This document shows positions 27,623-34,844 of a stretch of DNA of 64,000 bases, piece after piece; the stretch's first letter is position 1; each line of letters starts with the position of its first letter. The notes beneath the pieces were generated by a model. It saw nothing but the letters and a program-made list of their open reading frames with translations, did no database searches and was not told where the DNA came from. Position numbers and translations under genes: made by a program. Source of the stretch: Rhodobacteraceae bacterium Alg231-30 (GTDB lineage: Bacteria; Pseudomonadota; Alphaproteobacteria; Rhodobacterales; Rhodobacteraceae); contig FREU01000002.1 in assembly GCA_900143615.1 (NCBI GenBank), positions 228,663-292,662 on the forward strand. The letters run 5' to 3'.

Positions 27623-28645
27623 TTAGCTGCCAAACTGCGCGTTTAGCCAATCCTGTGCCTCGTCCTGCTCCATCGTCCAGTTCGAAATGGTATAGGCCTT
27701 ATAGAAGAATTCCTCGGCAGTTTCAGATTGCGCCGCAACCTTGCCATTCAGCACGTCCATAATCAGATCGATCCGACCTTGAGCTGTTTCCAGCGGCGGC
27801 AGACCCATCGAGACCTTCAGGCTCGAATTCGGATCAAACACATGGTCAATCTCAACCGCGTCAAAATCCACGCTGGCCACGATCTCGGTCAACGGTTTGC
27901 CGTCTTCAAACTTACCACGTCCAAGCTGTGACAGACCGGCCATTGTGCCCACTGTCAGGTTAGATGCTTCCGAATAAATCAGGTTCACTTCTGGACGTTG
28001 CGTGAGCAAATCAACGATGATCTGTTTCGCCGCTTCCTGACCTTTGCTGGAATCCAGCGCACCTAGGTTTTCCGCATTTGGATCGACTGACAACACGCCT
28101 TCAACAAATGGCGCTGTACGTCCCGAGTTCACCTCAGTGTGGTTTGGCCAGCCAAGCTGCACCATGACAATCGGCTTATCAGGATGGGCTTCTTTCCAAG
28201 CGGTCGCCATCTGTGCGCCCATTTCAAAAGACACTGTCGCCTCATCGCTGCGCGCCGTAGGAATGCCAGTGTCGGTGATCGGGCTAAAGAACGAGGTCAT
28301 CACGATGCCCTCTTCTAACGCGTCCATCACCCCGGGGGTGGCCGCTTCGGCGTCCCAGATGTGCAATGTAGCGGCGTCAAATCCGCCTGCAACAACTTGG
28401 TCAACGTTTTGCGTCATCACCGCGCTATCGGCCTGACCATCAAAAACCACGACTTCGGCGCCGTATTTTTCCATCGCATATTTTTCAGCGGCCGCCGCTT
28501 GCGACTGATGAAATACGTTTGATAGGTCCGACACAAAGAACGCGATACGTTTGTCTTCCCCAGCAAACGCACCTGTCCCTGCAACCAATGCCAACGACGA
28601 CGCAACCAGCGACGTCACAAGCTTATTCTTTCCAAAGATCCTCAT
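27623..28645 (-). CDS. Sugar ABC transporter substrate-binding protein
   Basis: A 340-residue periplasmic protein with a Sec signal peptide (KLVTSLVASSLALVAGTGAFA, cleavage near 28). The mature part is a type I periplasmic-binding fold (RIAFFVSDLSNVFHQSQAAAAEKYAMEKYGAEVVVFDGQADSAVMTQNVDQVVAGGFDA). First gene of the importer/catabolic operon. Substrate unknown; the neighbours suggest a polyol or ketose. AGGAATGCGAAATG supplies the ribosome site. Confidence 0.9.
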   Translation of the reverse strand: MRIFGKNKLVTSLVASSLALVAGTGAFAGEDKRIAFFVSDLSNVFHQSQAAAAEKYAMEKYGAEVVVFDGQADSAVMTQNVDQVVAGGFDAATLHIWDAEAATPGVMDALEEGIVMTSFFSPITDTGIPTARSDEATVSFEMGAQMATAWKEAHPDKPIVMVQLGWPNHTEVNSGRTAPFVEGVLSVDPNAENLGALDSSKGQEAAKQIIVDLLTQRPEVNLIYSEASNLTVGTMAGLSQLGRGKFEDGKPLTEIVASVDFDAVEIDHVFDPNSSLKVSMGLPPLETAQGRIDLIMDVLNGKVAAQSETAEEFFYKAYTISNWTMEQDEAQDWLNAQFGS

Positions 28646-28743
28646 TTCGCATTCCTCCCATGCTTTGGATCAATGGGGTGTTTTCCACCCCATGTTCTGT
28701 AGGCAGATCAGCGCACCCTCCCGAATCCGCAATAAATTTCGTC

Positions 28744-28762
28744 TGCTGAAATATATTCAGCA
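28744..28762. promoter_or_regulatory. Palindromic operator of the sugar operon
   Basis: TGCTGAA (28744-28750) and TTCAGCA (28756-28762) are perfect inverted arms around ATATA. It overlaps the predicted -10 region of the minus-strand promoter, a position suited to repression, presumably by the SorC-type regulator encoded in the operon. Confidence 0.65.
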
Positions 28763-28781
28763 TAAGCGGAAAATATGTCAA
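28753..28781 (-). promoter_or_regulatory. Predicted promoter of the sugar operon
   Basis: On the minus strand a consensus -35 TTGACA (28781-28776) is followed after 17 bases by GAATAT (28758-28753), a weak -10. The start would lie roughly 100 bases before the binding-protein ATG. Confidence 0.55.
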
Positions 28782-28973
28782 CAAATGATTTCACCACCAA
28801 CTTTCGTTAGTGGATTCCCTCTGAAACCCATCTCTTCGGGCTTCAAATTTCTATTTTATATCAATGTGTAAATGAAAGGAGGTCATCGATCGACCAACCT
28901 GCGCAACATCTAGTCTATGTGGAAATCTGCGCAAAAACCGAATTCCTTTTTTTGCGAATCCGGCGAAATTTCG

Positions 28974-29007
28974 AAAAAGTGAGGCGCGAACCGTTCCGAT
29001 CCGCGCC
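28974..29007 (-). terminator. Terminator of tauABC
   Basis: GGCGCG (28983-28988) pairs with CGCGCC (29002-29007); on the minus strand the stem is followed closely by TTTTT (28978-28974 region), 17 bases after the tauC stop. Confidence 0.6.
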
Positions 29008-29023
29008 CCCAATTCTTATACGA

Positions 29024-30361
29024 TCAGCCTTTACCTTTCCAAGGCACCAGCATCCGCTCAGCCCAACGCATCAACATATCGATGCCAAAGCCAATGATGC
29101 CGATCAGAATGATTCCCATCAATACAATGTCAGTGTCTTGGAATTTAGACGCCGCCACGATCATTTTACCGACACCCTTTTCCGCCGCCACGAGCTCTGC
29201 GGCCACAACTGTGCCCCAACAGACGCCCATCGCCACACGAGCAGCGGTGAAAATCTCAGGCAAGGAGTTTGGAATAATCACGTGCCGCAGAATTTGGCGC
29301 CTGCTGGCACCCAGCGAATAAGCGGCATGCACTTTGGTGATATTCACACCAGACACACCAGATCGGGCGCCAATCGCCATGATCCACAACGCCGCAAGGA
29401 ACAGCAGGATGATTTTACCCTGCTCACCAATTCCGGCCCATATGATGACCAAGGGGATCAATGCCAAAGGCGGCACCGGACGCATGAATTCCACAATCGG
29501 ATCAAACCAACCACGTGCCCAATCGCTCAACCCCATGGCGTAGCCCAATGGAATGCCAACCAAAGCACCCAATGCAAAGCCAACGATGACGCGGAACAAC
29601 GAAAAACTCAGGTGCTCTGCCAGCGTAACATTCTGATATCCGTCACGGCTGACGGAAATCAGACGGCTCCACACGCTTTCTGGGGCCGGCAGCCAGATGT
29701 TTTCCATCTGCATACCGTTCGCAGGGGAGAAGTTCAAAGTGCCTTTATCCGTCAATGCCACTGAGCCAAAACCCACATCAACTTTAGCGCTGCGATCTAT
29801 CGGCTGCCCATCGATGGCAATGACCTTTGCGCCATCCTGACGCGTTACTTCGTCGTTTTGATCCCAACGCAGCAGTTTACTGCGATAGCTTTGCACAACG
29901 AGAGCATCATTTTTGGCCACACCCTCTCCAGGCTCAACGTCTGGCAGCTCCGCGGTTTCGCCCGCGGCATGCACAACCACATTGACGGTGGCATCATCCG
30001 TACTGCCGTCCTCGGCCTCAACCGTATAGGTAAAGCTTGCTTCGCCGACAAAAGGCCCCGGCGCATGCAGGAAACGCGGCAACCATTGCGATCCAGTAAA
30101 ACTGCCCCAGAACACAAAGATCAGCACAATCGAAATCACCGATGCGGCCTTATTGGACACAACGGCACTTTCATCCCCGAAGGTCACAGTTTTTAACGAT
30201 GTATAGTCATTCACAGGCGTGAGTTGGCGCTTAACCAGGTTGAAAACAAAGAAGGCAACCATAATGACGCCAACGTAGATGGCGACAAACGGAAGTGCCG
30301 ATCCCAGAGAAAGCATCAGCGTCGCTAATTCGCCACCAAGGTCTGAAAAAATCTGTCCCAT
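29024..30361 (-). CDS. tauC: Taurine ABC transporter permease with cadherin/Ig-like insert
   Basis: A 445-residue permease, far longer than the usual 250-280. Residues 255-435 are the ordinary NitT/TauT permease domain (HLSFSLFRVIVGFALGALVGIPLGYAMG; EAA loop HAAYSLGASRRQILRHVIIPNSLPEIF). Two membrane spans precede it (about 18-42 and 73-95). Between the second span and PAPESVWSRLI, roughly residues 105-215 form an extra periplasmic region with SFTYTVEAEDGSTDDATVNVVV and DGQPIDRSAKVDVGFGSVALTDKGTLNFSP, phrases typical of cadherin-like/VCBS repeats. It begins one base after tauB with GAGGAGAG upstream. Assignment to taurine comes from tauA, tauB, tpa and xsc alongside. Confidence 0.9.
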   Translation of the reverse strand: MGQIFSDLGGELATLMLSLGSALPFVAIYVGVIMVAFFVFNLVKRQLTPVNDYTSLKTVTFGDESAVVSNKAASVISIVLIFVFWGSFTGSQWLPRFLHAPGPFVGEASFTYTVEAEDGSTDDATVNVVVHAAGETAELPDVEPGEGVAKNDALVVQSYRSKLLRWDQNDEVTRQDGAKVIAIDGQPIDRSAKVDVGFGSVALTDKGTLNFSPANGMQMENIWLPAPESVWSRLISVSRDGYQNVTLAEHLSFSLFRVIVGFALGALVGIPLGYAMGLSDWARGWFDPIVEFMRPVPPLALIPLVIIWAGIGEQGKIILLFLAALWIMAIGARSGVSGVNITKVHAAYSLGASRRQILRHVIIPNSLPEIFTAARVAMGVCWGTVVAAELVAAEKGVGKMIVAASKFQDTDIVLMGIILIGIIGFGIDMLMRWAERMLVPWKGKG

Positions 30362-30362
30362 G

Positions 30363-31169
30363 TTATGCGCTCTCCTCGGTACGGCCCATGATCTCTTCTT
30401 CCATGTTCCAGATCATGTTGAGGATCTCTTCACGCGTTGGCGCATAATCGGGATGTTTCTTAACTTCACGCAGATCCGCACCAACGCCCATATCGGCAAA
30501 AGGCAATCGATATTCCTTATGAATACGCCCCGGACGCGGCGCCATGACGATCAGCCGTTCGCCCAACAACAATGCTTCTTCGACAGAGTGGGTAATCAGA
30601 ATGATTGTCTTACCGGTTTCTTTCCAAAGCTTAAGAACGAGGCTCTGCATTTTTTCGCGCGTCAGCGCGTCAAGCGCGCCGAGCGGCTCGTCCATCAAAA
30701 TTACATCGGGATCATTTGCCAGACAACGGGCCAATGCCACACGTTGCTGCATACCGCCCGATAGCTCATAAACCATCTTTTCCTTAAAGTCCTGAAGCCC
30801 GACCACGTCCAGAAGGTGATCAACGATCTCCGCACTTTCGGTCTTGGCCATGCCTTTCATGTCGGGTCCAAAACTCACGTTGTCTCGCACGCTCATCCAT
30901 TCAAACAGCGCGCCCTGCTGAAACACCATGCCGCGCTCGGCATCTGGCCCCTGCACTGTATGGCCATTCATCTCAATCTGACCTTCAGTCGGCGCCAAAA
31001 AGCCAGCCACGATATTGAGCAACGTGGTTTTGCCACACCCCGAAGGCCCCAGCACACTCAACAATTCGCCCTGCTTTAGATCAATGCTCACGTCTTTTAA
31101 CGCCTGAACATGACTGCCGTTGGGCAGGTCAAAGCGCATAGACAGGTTTTTTATGGTTAATCCGGTCAT
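30363..31169 (-). CDS. tauB: Taurine ABC transporter ATP-binding protein
   Basis: A 268-residue ATPase of the NitT/TauT class: Walker A GPSGCGKTT (about 42-50), Q-loop MVFQQGALFEWMSVRDNV, signature LSGGMQQRVALARCL, Walker B VILMDEPLGALDA, and switch histidine ITHSVEEALLLG. The C-terminal tail after residue 225 is acidic and helical, somewhat longer than in E. coli TauB. Separated from tauA by 125 bases that contain an intrinsic terminator; contiguous with tauC. Confidence 0.94.
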   Translation of the reverse strand: MTGLTIKNLSMRFDLPNGSHVQALKDVSIDLKQGELLSVLGPSGCGKTTLLNIVAGFLAPTEGQIEMNGHTVQGPDAERGMVFQQGALFEWMSVRDNVSFGPDMKGMAKTESAEIVDHLLDVVGLQDFKEKMVYELSGGMQQRVALARCLANDPDVILMDEPLGALDALTREKMQSLVLKLWKETGKTIILITHSVEEALLLGERLIVMAPRPGRIHKEYRLPFADMGVGADLREVKKHPDYAPTREEILNMIWNMEEEIMGRTEESA

Positions 31170-31245
31170 GGTCCCTATCAGTCTTTATGGTCGCTCACGC
31201 GATGCGCGACGGGTCTCCCAAAAGTTTTTCCTGAGAAAGTTTTTG

Positions 31246-31276
31246 AAAAAGGCCGGGCGCAGATTAGCGCCCGGCC
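31246..31276 (-). terminator. Intrinsic terminator between tauA and tauB
   Basis: GGCCGGGCGC (31251-31260) pairs perfectly with GCGCCCGGCC (31267-31276), loop of six, followed on the minus strand by TTTTT (31250-31246). It sits 18 bases after the tauA stop. Partial read-through would give more binding protein than TauB and TauC. Confidence 0.88.
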
Positions 31277-31294
31277 CAAAGTCAAAGTGCTGAA

Positions 31295-32293
31295 TTACAT
31301 GCCTTTTGCTGCTTCCAGCGGACCAGTGTTCACAGCCCCATCATAGCTATCCAACGCGCTTGGGATCGAACCCGCATCCACAAAGACGCCGGCAACGCCA
31401 CCCATAAACGACTGCGCTGTGCCGCCGAACCATGCGCCACCCAGTTGCTCATCGATTGTCGGGAACTTGAAGGTCGACAGCGTCGCTGCAGTACCTTCCT
31501 CGTCCATACCTGCGTCTTTGGCGATCACAGGAAGCATTTTCGCGTGATTGGCTTCATCTGCCCACATCGCGTTTGCATCCGCAGTCACCTTCAGGAACTT
31601 CGCCAGCATCTCGCCTTCTTCAGCGATAAACGATGCAGGGGCAGTTGTGGCGTCAAACACCAGAATACCCAGTTCTTCTTTCTCGGCACCGGTGAGCAGC
31701 ACATTGCCGTGCTCTGTCATGCGACGCAGCGCGCCACCCCAACCACAAGCCATGTCCAGTGAACCCTGCGCCAGCGCTGCTGCGCCTTCTGCAGGAGCCA
31801 TGTCCACAACTTCCATGCTGGAAACATCAACGCCAAAGTGGCTCATTTGGCTCAGGAAGCCATAGTGCGCAGCAGTACCCAATGGCACAGCCACTTTCTT
31901 GCCAGCCAACTCACCCGCGCTGTCTTTGTCGATCTCAAGACCAGAGGCAACAACACAGTTGTCGTTGTCGGAATAGCTTACAGCTACGTCAACGATCTGG
32001 ATGTCCTGGCCTGCGGAAGCCGCAACAACGAACGGTGGTACACCTTGGCTGACGCTGATCTGGACGTCGCCCGACGCCATCGCCGCGCTCATCGCGGTGC
32101 CGGTGTCAAAGCTTACCCAGTTCACTGTCACGCCCAGCGCTTCGTCATACGTGCCGTTCACCTTGGCGTATTGAAATGGCATCGGCCACTCTAGGAAATA
32201 CCCTACAGTGATATCGTCAGCCATCGCAGCCTGAGCACCCACTGACAAAGCAGCAACCGCAGCGGCGCTCTTAAAAGCCTTCTTGAAAGTCAT
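31295..32293 (-). CDS. tauA: Taurine ABC transporter substrate-binding protein
   Basis: Periplasmic binding protein of about 332 residues. Signal peptide FKKAFKSAAAVAALSVGAQAAMA, cleaved near residue 25 before DDITVGYFLEWPMPFQYAK. Mature part is the NMT1/SsuA-like fold: WVSFDTGTAMSAAMASGDVQISVSQGVPPFVVAA, LAGKKVAVPLGTAAHYGFL, GALRRMTEHGNVLLTGAEKEELG. GGGAG is 9 bases before ATG 32293; an in-frame ATG two codons earlier is also possible. Divergent from tpa, with TauR-like repeats between. Confidence 0.92.
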   Translation of the reverse strand: MTFKKAFKSAAAVAALSVGAQAAMADDITVGYFLEWPMPFQYAKVNGTYDEALGVTVNWVSFDTGTAMSAAMASGDVQISVSQGVPPFVVAASAGQDIQIVDVAVSYSDNDNCVVASGLEIDKDSAGELAGKKVAVPLGTAAHYGFLSQMSHFGVDVSSMEVVDMAPAEGAAALAQGSLDMACGWGGALRRMTEHGNVLLTGAEKEELGILVFDATTAPASFIAEEGEMLAKFLKVTADANAMWADEANHAKMLPVIAKDAGMDEEGTAATLSTFKFPTIDEQLGGAWFGGTAQSFMGGVAGVFVDAGSIPSALDSYDGAVNTGPLEAAKGM

Positions 32294-32697
32294 CTTCATA
32301 TTCTCCCGTAACAATCTGGCGCATCTCTAAAGTGCCGAAGAACTTGGGCGTTTTGCCTCTTTGATCCCCCTCGGCGGGTTCGCGCTTTTACATTCGGAAC
32401 GGAATTCCGCCCCTCGATCAATGTTTTTTTCGACAATTGTGATGACATCATCGTAACCCACAATTGCGAATCCACCTTACGGCGGAAATACAAAAATGCA
32501 AAATATCAATAACTTAAGAATATCGAAAACTTTGTTTTGCGATTTGCGAAACCCAATTTGGACTTACACAGCCACCCCATTTGGACCTATAACTGCGCTT
32601 GAAAAAGGCGCGAGGATATCGTGCCTAAGGGCAAGCGATTCACTTAACAGATCGCCACCTAACTCTCGCACTCCAACCAGACTAAGGAGACCCGGCA
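32294..32697. other. Divergent control region of tauA and tpa
   Basis: 404 bases without a gene. Contains two TauR-type direct repeats (32557-32589), a TGATG-A-CATCA palindrome at 32440-32450 on the tauA side, an AT-rich tract around 32490-32540, and AAGGAG just before tpa. Promoters of both units must lie here. Confidence 0.6.
32557..32589. promoter_or_regulatory. TauR-type operator upstream of tpa
   Basis: TTTGGACTTA (32557-32566) and TTTGGACCTA (32580-32589) are direct repeats starting 23 bp apart. As I recall, TauR of Rhodobacter capsulatus binds direct repeats with a CTGGACTTAA-like core. The same spacing appears before xsc. Confidence 0.75.
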
Positions 32698-34098
32698 ATG
32701 GACGGCACTCTTAAGGAAAATGACCTCAGCCATGTCGTAAATGCCGACAAGGCGCACGTGTGGCACCACCTCGTTCAGCACAAGCCTTTCGAAACAAATG
32801 ATCCGCGCATCATCATCGAAGGCAAAGATATGCGTGTGTGGGACCAAAACGGCAAAGAATACATCGATGCCGTGTCCGGTGCAGTCTGGACCGTCAACGT
32901 CGGCTATGGCCGCGAGCGCATTGCGAATGCCGTGCACGCTCAATTGATGAAAATGTGCTATTTTGCCAACGCAGCAGGTTCTGTGCCTGGCGCGCTCTAC
33001 GCTGAAAAACTCATCTCGAAGATGCCCGGTCTCAGCCGTGTTTATTACACGAATTCAGGGTCCGAAGCGAACGAAAAGGCCTTCAAAATGGTGCGCCAGA
33101 TCGCGCACAAAAAGTACGGCGGCAAGAAAAACAAGATTCTGTATCGCGACCGCGACTATCACGGCTCTACTCTGGCGGCGATGTCCGCGGGCGGCCAGGA
33201 TGAGCGCAATATGCAATATGGCCCCTTCGCGCCAGGTTTTGTGCGCGTGCCTCACTGCATGGAATACCGCAAAGAAGAGCTTGGTCTGGAACACCTGTCC
33301 GGCCGCGACTTCGGCATTGCAGCGGCCAACCTGATCGAAGATGTGATCCTCAAAGAAGGCCCTGAAACTGTTGGCGCGCTCTGCCTTGAGCCTGTGACCG
33401 CAGGTGGTGGCGTCATCACGCCCCCTGAAGGCTATTGGGAACGGGTTCAGGAAATTTGCACACAGTACAACGTGCTGTTGCATATCGACGAAGTTGTCTG
33501 CGGCGTCGGCCGTACCGGCACCGAATGGTTCGGGTATCAGCACTACGGCATCAAACCTGACTTTGTGACCATGGCCAAAGGTGTCGCCTCCGGCTATGCG
33601 GCAATCGCCTGTATGGTCACCACCGAAGAGGTGTTTGATCTCTTCAAGGCGGATCCTACCGACAAGCTCGATCACTTCCGTGACATTTCCACCTTTGGTG
33701 GATGCACAGGTGGTCCTGCTGCAGCGCTCGAAAACATGGCCATCATCGAAGAAGAAGGCCTGCTTGAGAATTGCACTGCCATGGGTGAGCGTATGAAGAG
33801 CAACCTTCAAGCCTTGATGGAAAAACATCAAATCATTGGCGATGTACGTGGCAAAGGTCTCTTCCTTGGGGCCGAGCTGGTCAAAGACCGCGCCACCAAA
33901 GAGCCGGTTGATGAACAAGACGTCATGGCTGTTGTTGCCGATTGCGGCGCGCAGGGCGTGATTATTGGTTCTGCCAACCGCTCCATACCCGGGCGCAATA
34001 ACGTGCTGTGTTTCTCGCCAGCACTGATCGCCACAGCGGACGACATTGACGCCATCACCAATGCCGTCGATGCCGCCCTGACCAAAGTGTTCGGCTAA
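32698..34098 (+). CDS. tpa: Taurine:pyruvate aminotransferase
   Basis: Transfers the amino group of taurine to pyruvate, giving sulfoacetaldehyde and alanine. A 466-residue class III aminotransferase: AVSGAVWTVNVGYGRERIANAV, YYTNSGSEANEKAFKMVRQ, YHGSTLAAMSAGGQDERNMQYGPFAPGFVRVPHCMEYR, HIDEVVCGVGRTGTEWFGYQHYGIKPDFVTMAKG with PLP lysine K294, and CTGGPAAALENMAIIEEEGL. Identity is well supported by tauR, xsc and tauABC alongside. AAGGAGA precedes the ATG. Confidence 0.94.
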   Translation: MDGTLKENDLSHVVNADKAHVWHHLVQHKPFETNDPRIIIEGKDMRVWDQNGKEYIDAVSGAVWTVNVGYGRERIANAVHAQLMKMCYFANAAGSVPGALYAEKLISKMPGLSRVYYTNSGSEANEKAFKMVRQIAHKKYGGKKNKILYRDRDYHGSTLAAMSAGGQDERNMQYGPFAPGFVRVPHCMEYRKEELGLEHLSGRDFGIAAANLIEDVILKEGPETVGALCLEPVTAGGGVITPPEGYWERVQEICTQYNVLLHIDEVVCGVGRTGTEWFGYQHYGIKPDFVTMAKGVASGYAAIACMVTTEEVFDLFKADPTDKLDHFRDISTFGGCTGGPAAALENMAIIEEEGLLENCTAMGERMKSNLQALMEKHQIIGDVRGKGLFLGAELVKDRATKEPVDEQDVMAVVADCGAQGVIIGSANRSIPGRNNVLCFSPALIATADDIDAITNAVDAALTKVFG

Positions 34099-34125
34099 CA
34101 CGCCAGCGATGCAGAACTCCGGTTG

Positions 34126-34183
34126 ATGCGCCTCTGGCGCATTGACCCGTTGTTTTCGGCCCCTCCGCGGGGGCGAAAACAAC
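34126..34183 (+). terminator. Two hairpins between tpa and the acetyltransferase gene
   Basis: First stem ATGCGCC/GGCGCAT (34126-34142, loop TCT). Second, larger stem 34149-34163 with 34169-34183 (15 bp, one mismatch). No T-run follows, so this may limit rather than end transcription from tpa. Confidence 0.5.
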
Positions 34184-34205
34184 GCACGCCATCAGAGGAA
34201 AACCC

Positions 34206-34784
34206 ATGTGGCCTACCCCCGTTGTTCTCTCCGGCGCCCATGCCACGCTTGTCCCGCTATCCGCCGATCACGCCGCTGATCTGGCCGAAGCCAGCGCTGA
34301 CGGCAATCTTCAACAACTCTGGTACACGACGATTCCCGCGCCAGACGAAGTGCCCGCCGAAATCACCCGCCGCCTGTCTCTCTCCAACATGTGCCCCTTC
34401 GCCATATTGGACCCCACAGGCAAAGCCGTCGGAATGACCACCTATATGAACACCGATGCCGCCAACCGCCGCGTCGAGATCGGATCAACTTGGCTGCGTA
34501 GCAGTGCCCAGCGTGGCCCGATCAACACCGAATGCAAACTGATGCTGCTGCGCCATGCCTTTGAGGCACTTGATTGTATCGCGGTCGAGTTTCGGACCCA
34601 TTTCATGAATCGACAATCCCGCCGCGCCATCGAACGTTTGGGCGCCAAATTTGACGGCGTGCTGCGCAACCATATGATAATGGCCAATGGCTCTTTGCGT
34701 GACACAGCCATTTATTCCATCTGCCAACACGAATGGCCCGCAGCCCGCGCAGGGCTTGAGCTTAAGCTGTCCCAATCCACGTAA
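34206..34784 (+). CDS. GNAT-family acetyltransferase (RimJ/RimL-like)
   Basis: A 192-residue acetyltransferase-fold protein: VVLSGAHATLVPLSADHAADLAEAS at the start, FAILDPTGKAVGMTTYMNTDAANRRVEIGSTWL, AQRGPINTECKLMLLRHAFEALDCIAVEFRTHFMNRQSRRAIERLGAKFDGVLRNHMI, all typical of the RimJ/L group that acetylates N termini or small amines. Substrate unknown. Lying between tpa and tauR, it could act on a sulfonate-pathway amine or be a passenger. Confidence 0.85.
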   Translation: MWPTPVVLSGAHATLVPLSADHAADLAEASADGNLQQLWYTTIPAPDEVPAEITRRLSLSNMCPFAILDPTGKAVGMTTYMNTDAANRRVEIGSTWLRSSAQRGPINTECKLMLLRHAFEALDCIAVEFRTHFMNRQSRRAIERLGAKFDGVLRNHMIMANGSLRDTAIYSICQHEWPAARAGLELKLSQST

Positions 34785-34800
34785 ATGCATCAAATTCACG

Positions 34801-34830
34801 AGACCAGATTGCGTCGCAAATAAGTCCAGT
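34801..34830. promoter_or_regulatory. TauR-type site upstream of tauR
   Basis: On the minus strand ACTGGACTTA (34830-34821) matches the TauR core closely and a weaker ATCTGGTCT follows (34809-34801); CTGG to CTGG distance is 22 bp. It ends 15 bases before the tauR ATG, in a place for autoregulation. Confidence 0.55.
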
Positions 34831-34844
34831 ATACCCTTCCCGAC

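Larger units (their letters stand above)
28646..29023. other. Upstream region of the sugar operon and 3' end of the taurine transporter operon
   Basis: No gene. It holds the predicted operon promoter and palindrome (28744-28781) and, at its right end, a hairpin with T-run for tauABC. The stretch 28800-28960 is AT-rich with no clear coding signal; a lone AAAGGAGG at about 28874 is not followed by a reading frame. Confidence 0.5.

Noticed and set aside
33055-34182. 375-codon open frame antisense to tpa
   Set aside because: Shadow of the aminotransferase gene; no motif, and it would run through the tpa 3' hairpins.
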